Source: CADCTB01 sp035494015 (lineage in GTDB: Bacteria > Actinomycetota > Acidimicrobiia > Acidimicrobiales > AC-14). Taken from it: a stretch of 33,275 nucleotides of DNA. The stretch spans positions 1-33,275 of the forward strand of contig DATJHJ010000118.1 in assembly GCA_035494015.1 (NCBI GenBank). The letters are read 5' to 3'. The first letter of the stretch is position 1; the number at the start of each line of letters is the position of its first letter. The notes under the pieces are model-generated. The model had not been told where the DNA came from. It saw only the letters and a list, made by a program, of their open reading frames with translations, and did not search any database. The position numbers were made by a program, and so were the translations under genes. Below are positions 16,477 through 23,575 of this stretch, one piece after another.

Positions 16477-16520
16477 GTTTGGTCAATCGGGGGCCGGATA
16501 GGGCCGCGGATTGACCAGAC
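16477..16520. terminator. Inverted repeat between convergent genes, likely bidirectional terminator
   Basis: GTTTGGTCAATC (16477-16488) pairs with GATTGACCAGAC (16509-16520), giving a 12-bp stem with one wobble pair and a 20-base loop that contains a further GGCC pair. It lies just after the stop of the unknown plus-strand gene and 12 bp from the stop of the convergent Nudix gene. No T-run follows, as is usual in actinobacteria. Confidence 0.65.
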
Positions 16521-16532
16521 GCGGCGAATTGC

Positions 16533-16928
16533 TCAAGCGATGAGGGGCACGATGCCGTGCTCGTGGAGGAACTCGGCCAGGCCCTCGGTCAGGGCGAGGT
16601 GGGCCACCTCGTCCAGGGGGACCCAAGCCGCCTCCGCCGCGTCCCCGCCGGCGAACGGGATCACATCGTCGCCGTCCAGGATGGTCACGAGGAAGTCGAG
16701 GATCACGAAATGGTGGTCCTCGCCGATGCGCTCGACCCAGCCCACCAGGGTCTCGCACATCCCCTCCAGGCCGGTCTCCTCGGCCAGCTCCCGCACGACG
16801 GCCTCGGCCAGCGTCTCGCCGCCCTCGACCCGCCCCCCGGGCAGGGACCACTCCCCCGCCGCCGGACCGTGGCCGCGACGGATCAGCAGGAGGCGGTCGT
16901 CGCTGACCGCGACCGCGCCGACGCACAC
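16533..16928 (-). CDS. Nudix hydrolase
   Basis: The 131-residue protein carries a complete Nudix box, GGRVEGGETLAEAVVRELAEETGLEG. The REL..EE residues coordinate Mg2+ for cleavage of a nucleoside diphosphate linked to another group. It begins VCVGAVAVSDDRLLLIRRG, a normal first strand. I chose the GTG at 16928, with GAGG seven bases upstream; it lies 8 bp after the acetyltransferase stop in the same operon. The substrate (damaged dNTP, NDP-sugar or other) cannot be told from sequence. Confidence 0.92.
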   Translation of the reverse strand: MCVGAVAVSDDRLLLIRRGHGPAAGEWSLPGGRVEGGETLAEAVVRELAEETGLEGMCETLVGWVERIGEDHHFVILDFLVTILDGDDVIPFAGGDAAEAAWVPLDEVAHLALTEGLAEFLHEHGIVPLIA

Positions 16929-16936
16929 TTCCGCCC

Positions 16937-17410
16937 TCAGCGGTCGAACCTGTGGTGCATCACCAGCTGGCGGGCGGTGAAACCGGACTCCTCGAAGAAG
17001 TTCTTGGTGGCCCGGTGGCCGGGGAGGGCCATGGCGTCCATCCCCAGGCACTTGCGCTCGTCGCACCAGGCCACCAGGTCGTCCATCATGGCCTCGCCCA
17101 AGCCGATCTGGCGGGCTTCCTCCTCGACGAAGATGTCGTCGACCACCCCGAGGACCGACCCGTCGCCCAGGTGTTCGAGGCGGACCACGGAGTAGCCCAC
17201 CACCACGCCGTCGATGGTGGCGACCAGCACCCGGGAGTCGGCGTCCTCGAGGGCGGCGGCCAGGCCCTCCTCGATGGGCTCGGCCCGGGCCTCTCGCGCC
17301 CGCCACACCTCGCCGCCCCGCATGGGGGCCAGCTCGGCGATGACTGCCCGGGCCAGCTCGGCCAGGCGGGGGACGTCGGCCGCGGTGGCCGGGCGGCAGC
17401 CCTCGTCCAC
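16937..17410 (-). CDS. GNAT-family N-acetyltransferase
   Basis: The 157-residue protein shows the GNAT fold: CRPATAADVPRLAELARAV at the start, strand VLVATIDGVVVGYSVVRLEH, and the acetyl-CoA site with VDDIFVEEEARQIGLGEAMMDDLVAWC (Q/RxxGxG/A motif). It ends with the usual ALPGHRATKNFFEESGF helix. It acetylates an unidentified amine. The GTG at 17410 lies directly after the stop of the upstream gene (TAGGTG), and the Nudix gene follows closely, so the three are probably co-transcribed. Confidence 0.9.
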   Translation of the reverse strand: MDEGCRPATAADVPRLAELARAVIAELAPMRGGEVWRAREARAEPIEEGLAAALEDADSRVLVATIDGVVVGYSVVRLEHLGDGSVLGVVDDIFVEEEARQIGLGEAMMDDLVAWCDERKCLGMDAMALPGHRATKNFFEESGFTARQLVMHHRFDR

Positions 17411-17959
17411 CTAGAGCTTGCCGCGCAGCTGGTCGATCCGGGTGAGGACCGTCTTGCGGGCGCGCGTGGTCTGCTCGTAGACCCGGACCGCTTCGAGCTC
17501 GTCGGCCGAGAGGCCTTCGAGCCGGGGGACGACCTGCGAGGCGGACAGCGTGTCGTACCCGGGGATGGCCAGGACCGAGGCCCCGCCGGCCGCGGGCTCG
17601 GCGTCAGGAGCGGGCGCGGTGGAGGGCCGGATGTCGGTCACCGTCGCCGGCTCGGGGCGTTGCCCGTTGGCCGGCTCGCCGGCGCGCCCGTTGGCGGGCC
17701 GGGCCTGGGCCGGGTTGGCCCCCGCCCCCGCGCTGTTCTGCTGGCGCAGCCGCTCGAGGACCTTCTCGGCCCGGCGCTGGCCCTGGCGGACGGCCAGCTC
17801 GCCCACCATGCGGGCCACGGTCACCTGGCCGCCGAGGCGCTGGCGGCCCTTGTCGGCCAGCTTGGGCAGCAGGTCGCGGGCCTCCAGGAGCAGCCCGAGG
17901 GGGGCGTACACGAGCACATCGAGGAGCTGCTCGGCGGGATCGTCCCGACGCGGGGTCAT
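17411..17959 (-). CDS. Conserved actinobacterial protein with DUF8129-type C-terminus
   Basis: The 182-residue protein has an amphipathic N-terminal region (VYAPLGLLLEARDLLPKLA, about 16-34), a helical stretch ending KVLERLRQQ, and a Pro/Ala linker (75-130). The conserved C-terminal motif is IPGYDTLSASQVVPRLEGLSADELEAVRVYE, ending RKTVLTRIDQL. I recognise the C-terminal pattern from DUF8129-type actinobacterial proteins, some of which are called lipid droplet-associated; no catalytic motif is seen. The N-terminus could associate with membrane or lipid surfaces, which is inference. It leads the GNAT-Nudix run. Confidence 0.8.
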   Translation of the reverse strand: MTPRRDDPAEQLLDVLVYAPLGLLLEARDLLPKLADKGRQRLGGQVTVARMVGELAVRQGQRRAEKVLERLRQQNSAGAGANPAQARPANGRAGEPANGQRPEPATVTDIRPSTAPAPDAEPAAGGASVLAIPGYDTLSASQVVPRLEGLSADELEAVRVYEQTTRARKTVLTRIDQLRGKL

Positions 17960-17990
17960 GCACCCACCCTACGACGGTGGGGACCGCTCG

Positions 17991-18458
17991 CTACACGCAG
18001 TCCCGGCAGAGCATCCGCTCGGGGTCGGCCAGCTGGCTCGGGTGCTTGACCAGGAAGCACGACTGGCACACGAACTCCCCCGGGCGCTTGGGCAGCACCT
18101 TGGTGGACCCCTCGGCCCGGTCTTCGGCGTCGGGGACGTCGTCCTCCTCGTCCTCCTCCTCGTCGACCACGACCAGGCGGTCCTTCAGGATGACGTCCAG
18201 CCCGGCCTCCACGTCGTCGGGGTCGATGTCCTCGTCGTCCTCGTCGTCGTCCTCGTCGTCGGCCACGACCACGGCGACCGGCGTCTCCACCTCGGCCTCC
18301 AAGTCCAGGTCGACGACGTCGTCAACGTCCGCGTCGAGCACGTCGGCGTCGTCCTCCAGCAGGTCGTCGTCGTCTTCGTCCAGGGATTCGAGATCGACGA
18401 TGTCGGGGTCGTCGGGTTCGTCGACGTCCTCGAGTTCCTCGTCCGGGTCGTCAGCCAT
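17991..18458 (-). CDS. DUF4193-family acidic protein with C-terminal zinc ribbon
   Basis: The 155-residue protein is extremely acidic, with long Asp/Glu runs over residues 1-115. It ends in a compact zinc-ribbon-like module: FVCQSCFLVKHPSQL followed by MLCRDCV, giving two CxxC pairs. This matches DUF4193, a family restricted to actinobacteria with unknown function. The charged region is probably disordered and may mimic nucleic acid or bind basic partners. The ATG at 18458 begins MADDPDEELED; a possible -10 (TATGCT on the minus strand, 18503-18498) lies about 40 bp upstream. Confidence 0.9.
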   Translation of the reverse strand: MADDPDEELEDVDEPDDPDIVDLESLDEDDDDLLEDDADVLDADVDDVVDLDLEAEVETPVAVVVADDEDDDEDDEDIDPDDVEAGLDVILKDRLVVVDEEEDEEDDVPDAEDRAEGSTKVLPKRPGEFVCQSCFLVKHPSQLADPERMLCRDCV

Positions 18459-18888
18459 CGCAGCGCATCCGTTCCAAAGGGGGGGTTCGGGGGCGGCAGC
18501 ATAGACGACAGTTCGGTCCTCGCTTTGCTCGGCCCGAACGCCGCGACGCTCTGCGCTCGGCCGGCGAACCGGTTCGTCGGCGGCGAAACTCGAGGGACCG
18601 TTGGTACCGCTCCGTAGCCCTACCCGGGGCGGTGGCCGGACCGACCCATGTGGGTTATCAGAACGTTCTCTACTTGGTCCCTCGAGTCCCGCCTTGCCCT
18701 TCATGCGCCCCCACCGCGGCACCGCCGGAGGGCGGCGCCGAGGCCCACGACCCGGGGGTGTGGGGCGTAAGGGACGTTGAGGAGCATGACGCGCCGGCCC
18801 GGCCCGCGCAAGGCGCGCCACGACCCCTTTGACCAGCCTCTTTGCGCGTCGCGGCAGGTCAGGAGCAATGCAAATTTCTGCCTCTAGT
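18459..18888. other. 430-bp region without a convincing gene; several short dyads
   Basis: This region separates the DUF4193 start from the end of the ThyX-like gene and is somewhat less GC-biased than its surroundings. It contains GTTCGG/CCGAAC arms (18511-18516 and 18534-18539), the perfect palindrome CGAACCGGTTCG (18565-18576) and AGAACGTTCT (18660-18669). A 33-codon plus-strand frame at 18786-18887 has GGAG only one base from its ATG, so I do not call it. No tRNA fold is visible. Confidence 0.6.
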
Positions 18889-20520
18889 TCATGTCGAGAC
18901 TTGCCCGCCCGGCTCGGCCCGCCGGGCCTCGGCCCGGCGCTCGCCCGGGAGCCGTTCGAGCCCAGCGCCGGCCTCGCTGTGGTCGACGAAGCGCATCAGC
19001 CCGGCCACGATCCGGTGCCCGGCCTGCTCGCCGATCAGGCGGTGCATCTCCTGGCAGATCCGCCGGTAGGAGGGGTGCCCGGCGGGCGACGTGCGCAGCT
19101 CCAGCATGTGCAGCGCCTCCCGGGCGTTCATGGAGATCGAGTAGCGCAGCCGGTAGGCCAGGGCCACGGCGTAGGCGGCCTGCGCCGGGAACTGCTCGAC
19201 CAGGGCGTCGTGGAGGGCGGCGGAGGCGGCCATGGCCTCCTCGAAGGCGGCGGCGGCCCCGCCGCCGGCGGCGACCACGTCGTCGGCCATGACGTAGCCG
19301 TGGCGGGGGGTGAGGGCCTGCCACTGCATGGTCAGCATGCGGTGGCGCTGGAGGTCTCGGAAGGCCCCGTAGTCGGACAGGACGTCGAAGCGGTAGGGCG
19401 CCACCTCGAGGGCCCGGCCCGGCTTGTGCCGGCGATTGGCCCGGTCGCCCACGTAGGCGTCGGCCACGGCCTGGCGCTCGTCGGCGGACAGGGCCCGCAC
19501 CCGGGCCAGGATCTGGTCCTCGGGAAGGTGGGTGTGCGGGTAGACCATGGCGGCCAGGAGCTTGTCCTCGGCCTCGGGGTCGAAGTCGACCAGGGTGACG
19601 GCCGGGCGGGCCTCGGGCTCCACCTCCCCGAACAGCCGGGCGGCCACGTCGGCCGTGGCCCGGCCGGTGGCGGCCAGGTAGGCCGTCCACTCGCCGCCCC
19701 GGTCCGGGCGGTCCAGGCGAGTCAGGAACGACGGGATCACCTTGCGCAGTTCGGCCACCATCATCTCCGCATAGGCCCGGGCCTCCGGGAGGGCGTGGCC
19801 CCGCATGCGCAGCAGGAGCAGCTCGTAGGCCTGGCCGGTGCCGTAGATCCCCACGTTGGAGAGGGCGGCCGCCGGCAGGATGCCTCGCAGGGCGTCCAGG
19901 GCCTTGGCCTTGACGGACTGGCGGTACACGAAGTCCGAGTCGCCCGGATCCTTGGGGTGGACCTGGCGGTAGTGCTCGCTGAGCACGGGCACCAGGGATG
20001 CGTAGGTGTCGAAGGCGTGGTCCAGGTCGGCGACGTAGCGGGTGCCGAGGGGCGACGCCAGCACCGCCGGATCGCGGTGGTACCGGTAGCGACCGCCGAG
20101 GCGGGCGTCGTAGGCGACGTACCGGGTCGACTGCTCCAGGTAGGCCATGAGCCGGCCCCACTCCAGGACCTTGGTCAGCAAGTTCGAGGCCTGCTCGCAG
20201 GCCAGGTGGACCCCGCCGAGCTGGGCCACCGAGTCGTCGCCGTACTGGCTGAACACCCGCCGGTACAGATCCTCGGCCCGCTTGACCCCGACGGTGGCGT
20301 CGATCGACGCGTCGCCCTCGGTGTCCAGGTCGCCCACGAACTCGTCCAGGAACAGCCGGCGCAGGCTCTTGGCCGAGCGGGAGTAGCGGGCGAACAGGGC
20401 GCCCTTGACCACCTCGGGCAGGTTGACCAGGGCGAAGACGGGCCCGTCCAGGTTGGTGAAGTAGCGCCGGAGGACGTCGGCCTCGTGGTCCGTCCACCGC
20501 TCGACGACGTAGGGATGCAT
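18889..20520 (-). CDS. thyX: Double-length ThyX-like (FAD-dependent thymidylate synthase) protein
   Basis: ThyX methylates dUMP using FAD and methylene-tetrahydrofolate and is normally about 220-260 residues; this protein has 543 and appears to hold two ThyX-type halves. The N-half has YGDDSVAQLGG (93-103), EQSTRY (129-134) and an LP...N..ELLLLRMR region (213-240). The C-half has YGAFRDLQRHRM (384-395), PRHGY (405-409) and MNAREALHMLELRT with GHPSYR. Against the usual RHRxxSxNExSxRY motif, the N-half keeps E-x-S-x-R-Y but has WGR for RHR, whereas the C-half keeps RHR but lacks the catalytic Ser. A composite active site is possible, or loss of ThyX activity. The ATG at 20520 lies 10 bases after TAATCT, a possible -10; no ribosome site is seen. 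The M20 gene ends 13 bp upstream. Confidence 0.85.
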   Translation of the reverse strand: MHPYVVERWTDHEADVLRRYFTNLDGPVFALVNLPEVVKGALFARYSRSAKSLRRLFLDEFVGDLDTEGDASIDATVGVKRAEDLYRRVFSQYGDDSVAQLGGVHLACEQASNLLTKVLEWGRLMAYLEQSTRYVAYDARLGGRYRYHRDPAVLASPLGTRYVADLDHAFDTYASLVPVLSEHYRQVHPKDPGDSDFVYRQSVKAKALDALRGILPAAALSNVGIYGTGQAYELLLLRMRGHALPEARAYAEMMVAELRKVIPSFLTRLDRPDRGGEWTAYLAATGRATADVAARLFGEVEPEARPAVTLVDFDPEAEDKLLAAMVYPHTHLPEDQILARVRALSADERQAVADAYVGDRANRRHKPGRALEVAPYRFDVLSDYGAFRDLQRHRMLTMQWQALTPRHGYVMADDVVAAGGGAAAAFEEAMAASAALHDALVEQFPAQAAYAVALAYRLRYSISMNAREALHMLELRTSPAGHPSYRRICQEMHRLIGEQAGHRIVAGLMRFVDHSEAGAGLERLPGERRAEARRAEPGGQVST

Positions 20521-20533
20521 GCGGACGGGGAGA

Positions 20534-21697
20534 TTAGGGTCCCGAGCCGAACGCAGCGCGGACCTCCTCGGCGAGGCCGGGGGCCAGCCAGAGGTCGAGC
20601 ACGGTCATGGCCATGGCCTTGGCCCCGTCGATGACCGCCTTGTCGCCCTCCTCGGAGGCGGCCCAGCGGGCGAACTCGGCGGTGTGGAGGGCCACGTCGG
20701 GCGGGGACACGGCGATCATGGGGTGGATCGAGGGGACCAGGTAGCTGACGTTGCCCATGTCGGTGCTGACCACGGCCCGGTTCGACGCGCTCGGGTCGGC
20801 CACCGGCCGCCCGAGGGCGGCACTGTTGGCCCGGTACCGGTCCACCAGGGGGGCGTTGGTGCGCAGGTCGGTGTACTCCGCGCAGGTCGGCTGCACCTCG
20901 ATCCGGCAGCCGGCGGCCGCCGCCCCCGCCTCCAGGCAGGCCAGGACCCGGTCCTTGAGGGGCTGGAGGGTCTCGATGGTGGCCGACCGCACGTACCACT
21001 CGGCCACCGTGTGGTCGGGGACGATGTTCGGCTTCTCCCCCGCCTCCAGGAAGACCCCGTGGATGCGGTCGGTGGCGGCGATGTGCTGGCGCAGGGCGGC
21101 CACCGCGTTGTACCCGAGGACCATGGCGTCCAGCGCATTGCGCCCGTGGTGGGGGGCGGCGGCGGCATGCGCCCCCCGCCCGAAGTACTCGACCCGCCAG
21201 GTGGCGATGGCGATGACGTCGGGCTCGGTCAGATCGGCCCCGCCGGGGTGGACCATGAGGGCGGCGTCGATCCCGTCGAACGCCCCCCGCTCCCCCATCA
21301 GCACCTTGCCCCCGCCGCCCTCCTCGGCCGGGGTTCCGAGGACGACGAGGCGCCCGCCGGCCTCCTCGGCCAGGGTGGCGGCGGCCAGGCCCGCCCCCAG
21401 GCCGGCGGCGGCGATCACGTTGTGGCCGCAGCCGTGCCCGATGCCGGGAAGGGCGTCGTACTCGCAGATCACCGCCACCGTGGGGCCGTCGCCCGAGCCC
21501 GTCCGGGCCTCGAAGGCGGTGTCCAGGCCGTAGATCCCGGCTTCGGTGCCGAGGGCGGAAGCGAGGAGGTCGGCGGCGAAGCGCTCCTCGAACACCAGCT
21601 CGGGATGGCCGTGGATCCGGTGGGAAACCTCGAGGAGGAGGTCGGCCCGGCGGTCGACCTCCTCCTGCACCCGCACTTTTGCCGCTTCCAGGTCCAT
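20534..21697 (-). CDS. M20-family amidohydrolase/peptidase
   Basis: The 387-residue cytoplasmic protein is an M20D-type metal-dependent amidohydrolase, the group that includes p-aminobenzoyl-glutamate and N-acyl-amino-acid hydrolases. Motifs include HRIHGHPELVFEE, CEYDALPGIGHGCGHN (metal site), LGTPAEEGGGGKVLM (catalytic Glu pair), and GRGAHAAAAPHHGRNALDA in the dimerisation domain. A late His in IHPMIAVSPPDVALHTAEF completes the site. The ATG at 21697 follows TACGCT by exactly seven bases, suggesting a leaderless transcript; a GTG at 21700 is the alternative. A p-aminobenzoyl-glutamate hydrolase would link loosely to folate and the adjacent ThyX-like gene, but the substrate is not established. 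Confidence 0.9.
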   Translation of the reverse strand: MDLEAAKVRVQEEVDRRADLLLEVSHRIHGHPELVFEERFAADLLASALGTEAGIYGLDTAFEARTGSGDGPTVAVICEYDALPGIGHGCGHNVIAAAGLGAGLAAATLAEEAGGRLVVLGTPAEEGGGGKVLMGERGAFDGIDAALMVHPGGADLTEPDVIAIATWRVEYFGRGAHAAAAPHHGRNALDAMVLGYNAVAALRQHIAATDRIHGVFLEAGEKPNIVPDHTVAEWYVRSATIETLQPLKDRVLACLEAGAAAAGCRIEVQPTCAEYTDLRTNAPLVDRYRANSAALGRPVADPSASNRAVVSTDMGNVSYLVPSIHPMIAVSPPDVALHTAEFARWAASEEGDKAVIDGAKAMAMTVLDLWLAPGLAEEVRAAFGSGP

Positions 21698-21739
21698 CAC
21701 CCCGAGCGTAGGTGCCCGGGGTCGATGGCTGGAGGGGCC

Positions 21740-21895
21740 CTACCGCTTGAACTTGTCGGCGATGTCGTCCACGACGTCTTTGACCTTGCCCGTGGCCTGG
21801 TCGACCTTGCCCTCGCGCTTGAGGTCGTCGTCGTCGGTCAGGTCGCCGGCTGCTTCCTTTACCCTGCCCTTGAGGTCATCGGTGTTGTCGACCAT
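21740..21895 (-). CDS. CsbD-like small stress protein
   Basis: The 51-residue hydrophilic, highly charged protein has the CsbD pattern: DDLKGRVKEAAGDLTDDDDLKREGKVDQATGKVKD, here described by its DLKGRVKEAAG and KVDQATGKVKD halves. CsbD proteins are small helical general-stress proteins of unknown biochemistry. AAGGAG lies seven bases before the ATG. It lies alone between the broken SDR gene and the M20 gene. A GC-rich inverted repeat (ACCCCG 21699-21704, CGGGGT 21717-21722) follows and might terminate it, but it also abuts the M20 start. Confidence 0.9.
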   Translation of the reverse strand: MVDNTDDLKGRVKEAAGDLTDDDDLKREGKVDQATGKVKDVVDDIADKFKR

Positions 21896-21948
21896 GAGAA
21901 CGCTCCTTGTCGGTTCGTGGGAAAAGTGTTCCCTTCCCGACCCCGCGC

Positions 21949-22394
21949 CTAACGGACGGCGGCCATGAGCAGCAGGCCCCCGTCGATAACGAAGGACGAA
22001 CCCGTCGTGTAGGTCGCCCCCGGCCCGGCCAGGTGGACGATGGCGGCGGCGATCTCACGGGCGTGGCCGGGCCGGCCTAACGGCGCCAGTCGTCGTAACC
22101 GAGGTCGACGAAGGGGGTCGACGAGCCGGTCCCGGCGTTGTTGACCAGCACGTGCAGCGCGCCGAGGGCGTCGGCCAGCTCGTCGATGACGCCGGCGGCG
22201 CCGGGCAGGTCGCCCAGGTCGAGCCGGCGGACCTCGGCCCGCCGCCCCGCCGCCGCCACCTCCTCCGCCGTCCCCTTGGCCCCGTCCTCGTCGCGGTGCC
22301 AGGTGATGCCCACGTCGAAGCCGGCCTCGGCCAGGGCCACGGCGGTGGCCTTGCCGATCCCCGAGTCCGAGGCCGTCACGATGGCGACGGGCAT
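21949..22394 (-). pseudogene. Short-chain dehydrogenase/reductase gene with internal deletion and frameshift
   Basis: The 5' part (22394 to 22077) encodes 105 residues of an SDR: VTASDSGIGKATAVALAEAGF (nucleotide-binding Gly motif), then VLVNNAGTGSSTPF and GYDDWRR followed by a stop. The 3' part, in another frame and directly adjacent, encodes LGRPGHAREIAAAIVHLAG and SSFVIDGGLLLMAAVR, the C-terminal end of the same family. A normal SDR has about 80-90 more residues here, including the catalytic Tyr-x-x-x-Lys. One deletion of roughly 250 bp that also shifts the frame explains this, so the enzyme is dead. The ATG overlaps the upstream stop (TGATG), showing it was once translationally coupled. 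Confidence 0.88.
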
Positions 22395-23524
22395 CACGAG
22401 CTCCAGCGCAGGATGGCGCCCATGCCACCGTCGAGGCCGGCGCCCGGCTCGACCACCCGGATCCCGGCGCCGGTGCCCAGGGCGGCCCGCATGGCCACGT
22501 CGACCAAGCGGCCCTCGATCGGTGCGTACACGCCCATGCCCCGCAGGTCGTCGGCGGTCGTGGCCACATGGACCGGTTCGGGCCCGTACCAGGCGGTGCG
22601 GGCGTCGTCGGGGTCGTCGGGGGCGATCAGGAGCAGGTCGACGGCGGCCATGGCCAGGCCGGCGAGCGTGGCGGGCACGCCCTCGGCGGCCCGGTCGCCC
22701 TGGCCCGCCTCCTCGCGGAACTTCTCCAGGGCGGCGTCGGTGTCGGCGTTGACCGCCAGCTCGACGGCCACCCGGGCCTCCTCCTCGAACAACGGCTCGG
22801 ACCCGTCGGCGGAACGGCCTCCCGAGACCACCTGGAACCGCTCGACCAGCTCGGCGGGCAGGGCGTCGTGCAGGAGGGTCACCGCCCGCTGGTCCCCGGC
22901 GGCGACGATCAGCCGGGCGTCGACCCGTCGGGCCAGGCGGGCCACCTGGTCGGCCACGTCGGCCGCATTGCGCTCCCAGGTGTGCTCGGCCCGCTCCTGG
23001 TACCGGCGCTGGGACCAGCCGCCGGCGTTGGGTTTGCGGATGGGGAAGTCCTCGCCGCCCGCCTCCCGGTGCAGCTCGGGGCCCGCCCGCCGGTAGCCGG
23101 TGAGGTCGGCCCCCTGGCGGTCGACCAGGACGGTGACGTAGCCGGGCTGGCGCTGGCGCCACGCGACGAGCGACAGCAGCGACGGAAGCGGGGCCCAGCG
23201 GGCGAGGTCGCGGTCGTCGGCCAGCCTCGGCCCGTGCTCGACGTGCAGCACCCCGGCCGGGGTGGCCACCACGTCCAGCCCGTCGCCCTCCAGGTGGGCG
23301 TCGGGCACCACCGGGTCGACGGCGGCCAGCACCTCATCGGGCGCACCCTGGGCCGCCGCCTGGTCCCGGAGGGCCTTCCAGCGCTGCTCGGAGCGCTGGG
23401 CGGCGTTGTCGACGTGGGACTCGGTGGCCAGCTGCACGGTCAGGAAGGGGCCGGGCCCGGCGACCACCTCGGCCAGATCCGCCGTGTCCACCGCCACCCG
23501 GGGGCTCACTCCGCTTCGTTCCAT
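22394..23524 (-). CDS. Vms1/baeRF-like (Rv2629-type) protein
   Basis: The protein of about 376 residues matches the actinobacterial baeRF2/Rv2629 group, related to eRF1 and Vms1/ANKZF1 peptidyl-tRNA hydrolases. The key loop GGWSQRRYQERAEHTWERNAADVA is described here by its GGWSQRR core, whose Gln is at the position needed for catalysis in Vms1. Other features are YVTVLVDRQGADL, RLIVAAGDQRAVTLLHDALP and a C-terminal GGMGAILRW strand. Such proteins may release nascent chains from stalled ribosomes or be active in dormancy; this is inferred from homologues. I prefer the ATG at 23524 (MERSGVSPR); an in-frame ATG at 23557 would add 11 residues. Confidence 0.85.
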   Translation of the reverse strand: MERSGVSPRVAVDTADLAEVVAGPGPFLTVQLATESHVDNAAQRSEQRWKALRDQAAAQGAPDEVLAAVDPVVPDAHLEGDGLDVVATPAGVLHVEHGPRLADDRDLARWAPLPSLLSLVAWRQRQPGYVTVLVDRQGADLTGYRRAGPELHREAGGEDFPIRKPNAGGWSQRRYQERAEHTWERNAADVADQVARLARRVDARLIVAAGDQRAVTLLHDALPAELVERFQVVSGGRSADGSEPLFEEEARVAVELAVNADTDAALEKFREEAGQGDRAAEGVPATLAGLAMAAVDLLLIAPDDPDDARTAWYGPEPVHVATTADDLRGMGVYAPIEGRLVDVAMRAALGTGAGIRVVEPGAGLDGGMGAILRWSS

Positions 23525-23575
23525 GCCCGCCTTCTGCCCCGCCGCCGCCGGGATCATTCGCGGCGGCGGCGCCGA

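Noticed and set aside
13963..16486. Minus-strand 845-codon frame reaching over the unknown plus-strand gene
   Set aside because: Only the part from 14269 downward has a conserved domain and a coupled start; the rest is antisense to the repeat protein.
18565..18576. CGAACCGGTTCG as a LexA/SOS box
   Set aside because: Actinobacterial LexA boxes need four bases between GAAC and GTTC; here there are two, and none at 18660-18669.
18786..18887. 33-codon plus-strand frame with GGAG just before its ATG
   Set aside because: The GGAG is only one base from the ATG, too close to work, and the peptide resembles nothing I know.
21699..21722. ACCCCG/CGGGGT hairpin as terminator for the CsbD-like gene
   Set aside because: It is short, has a 12-base loop, lacks a T-run and overlaps the probable M20 promoter, so I list it only as a possibility.
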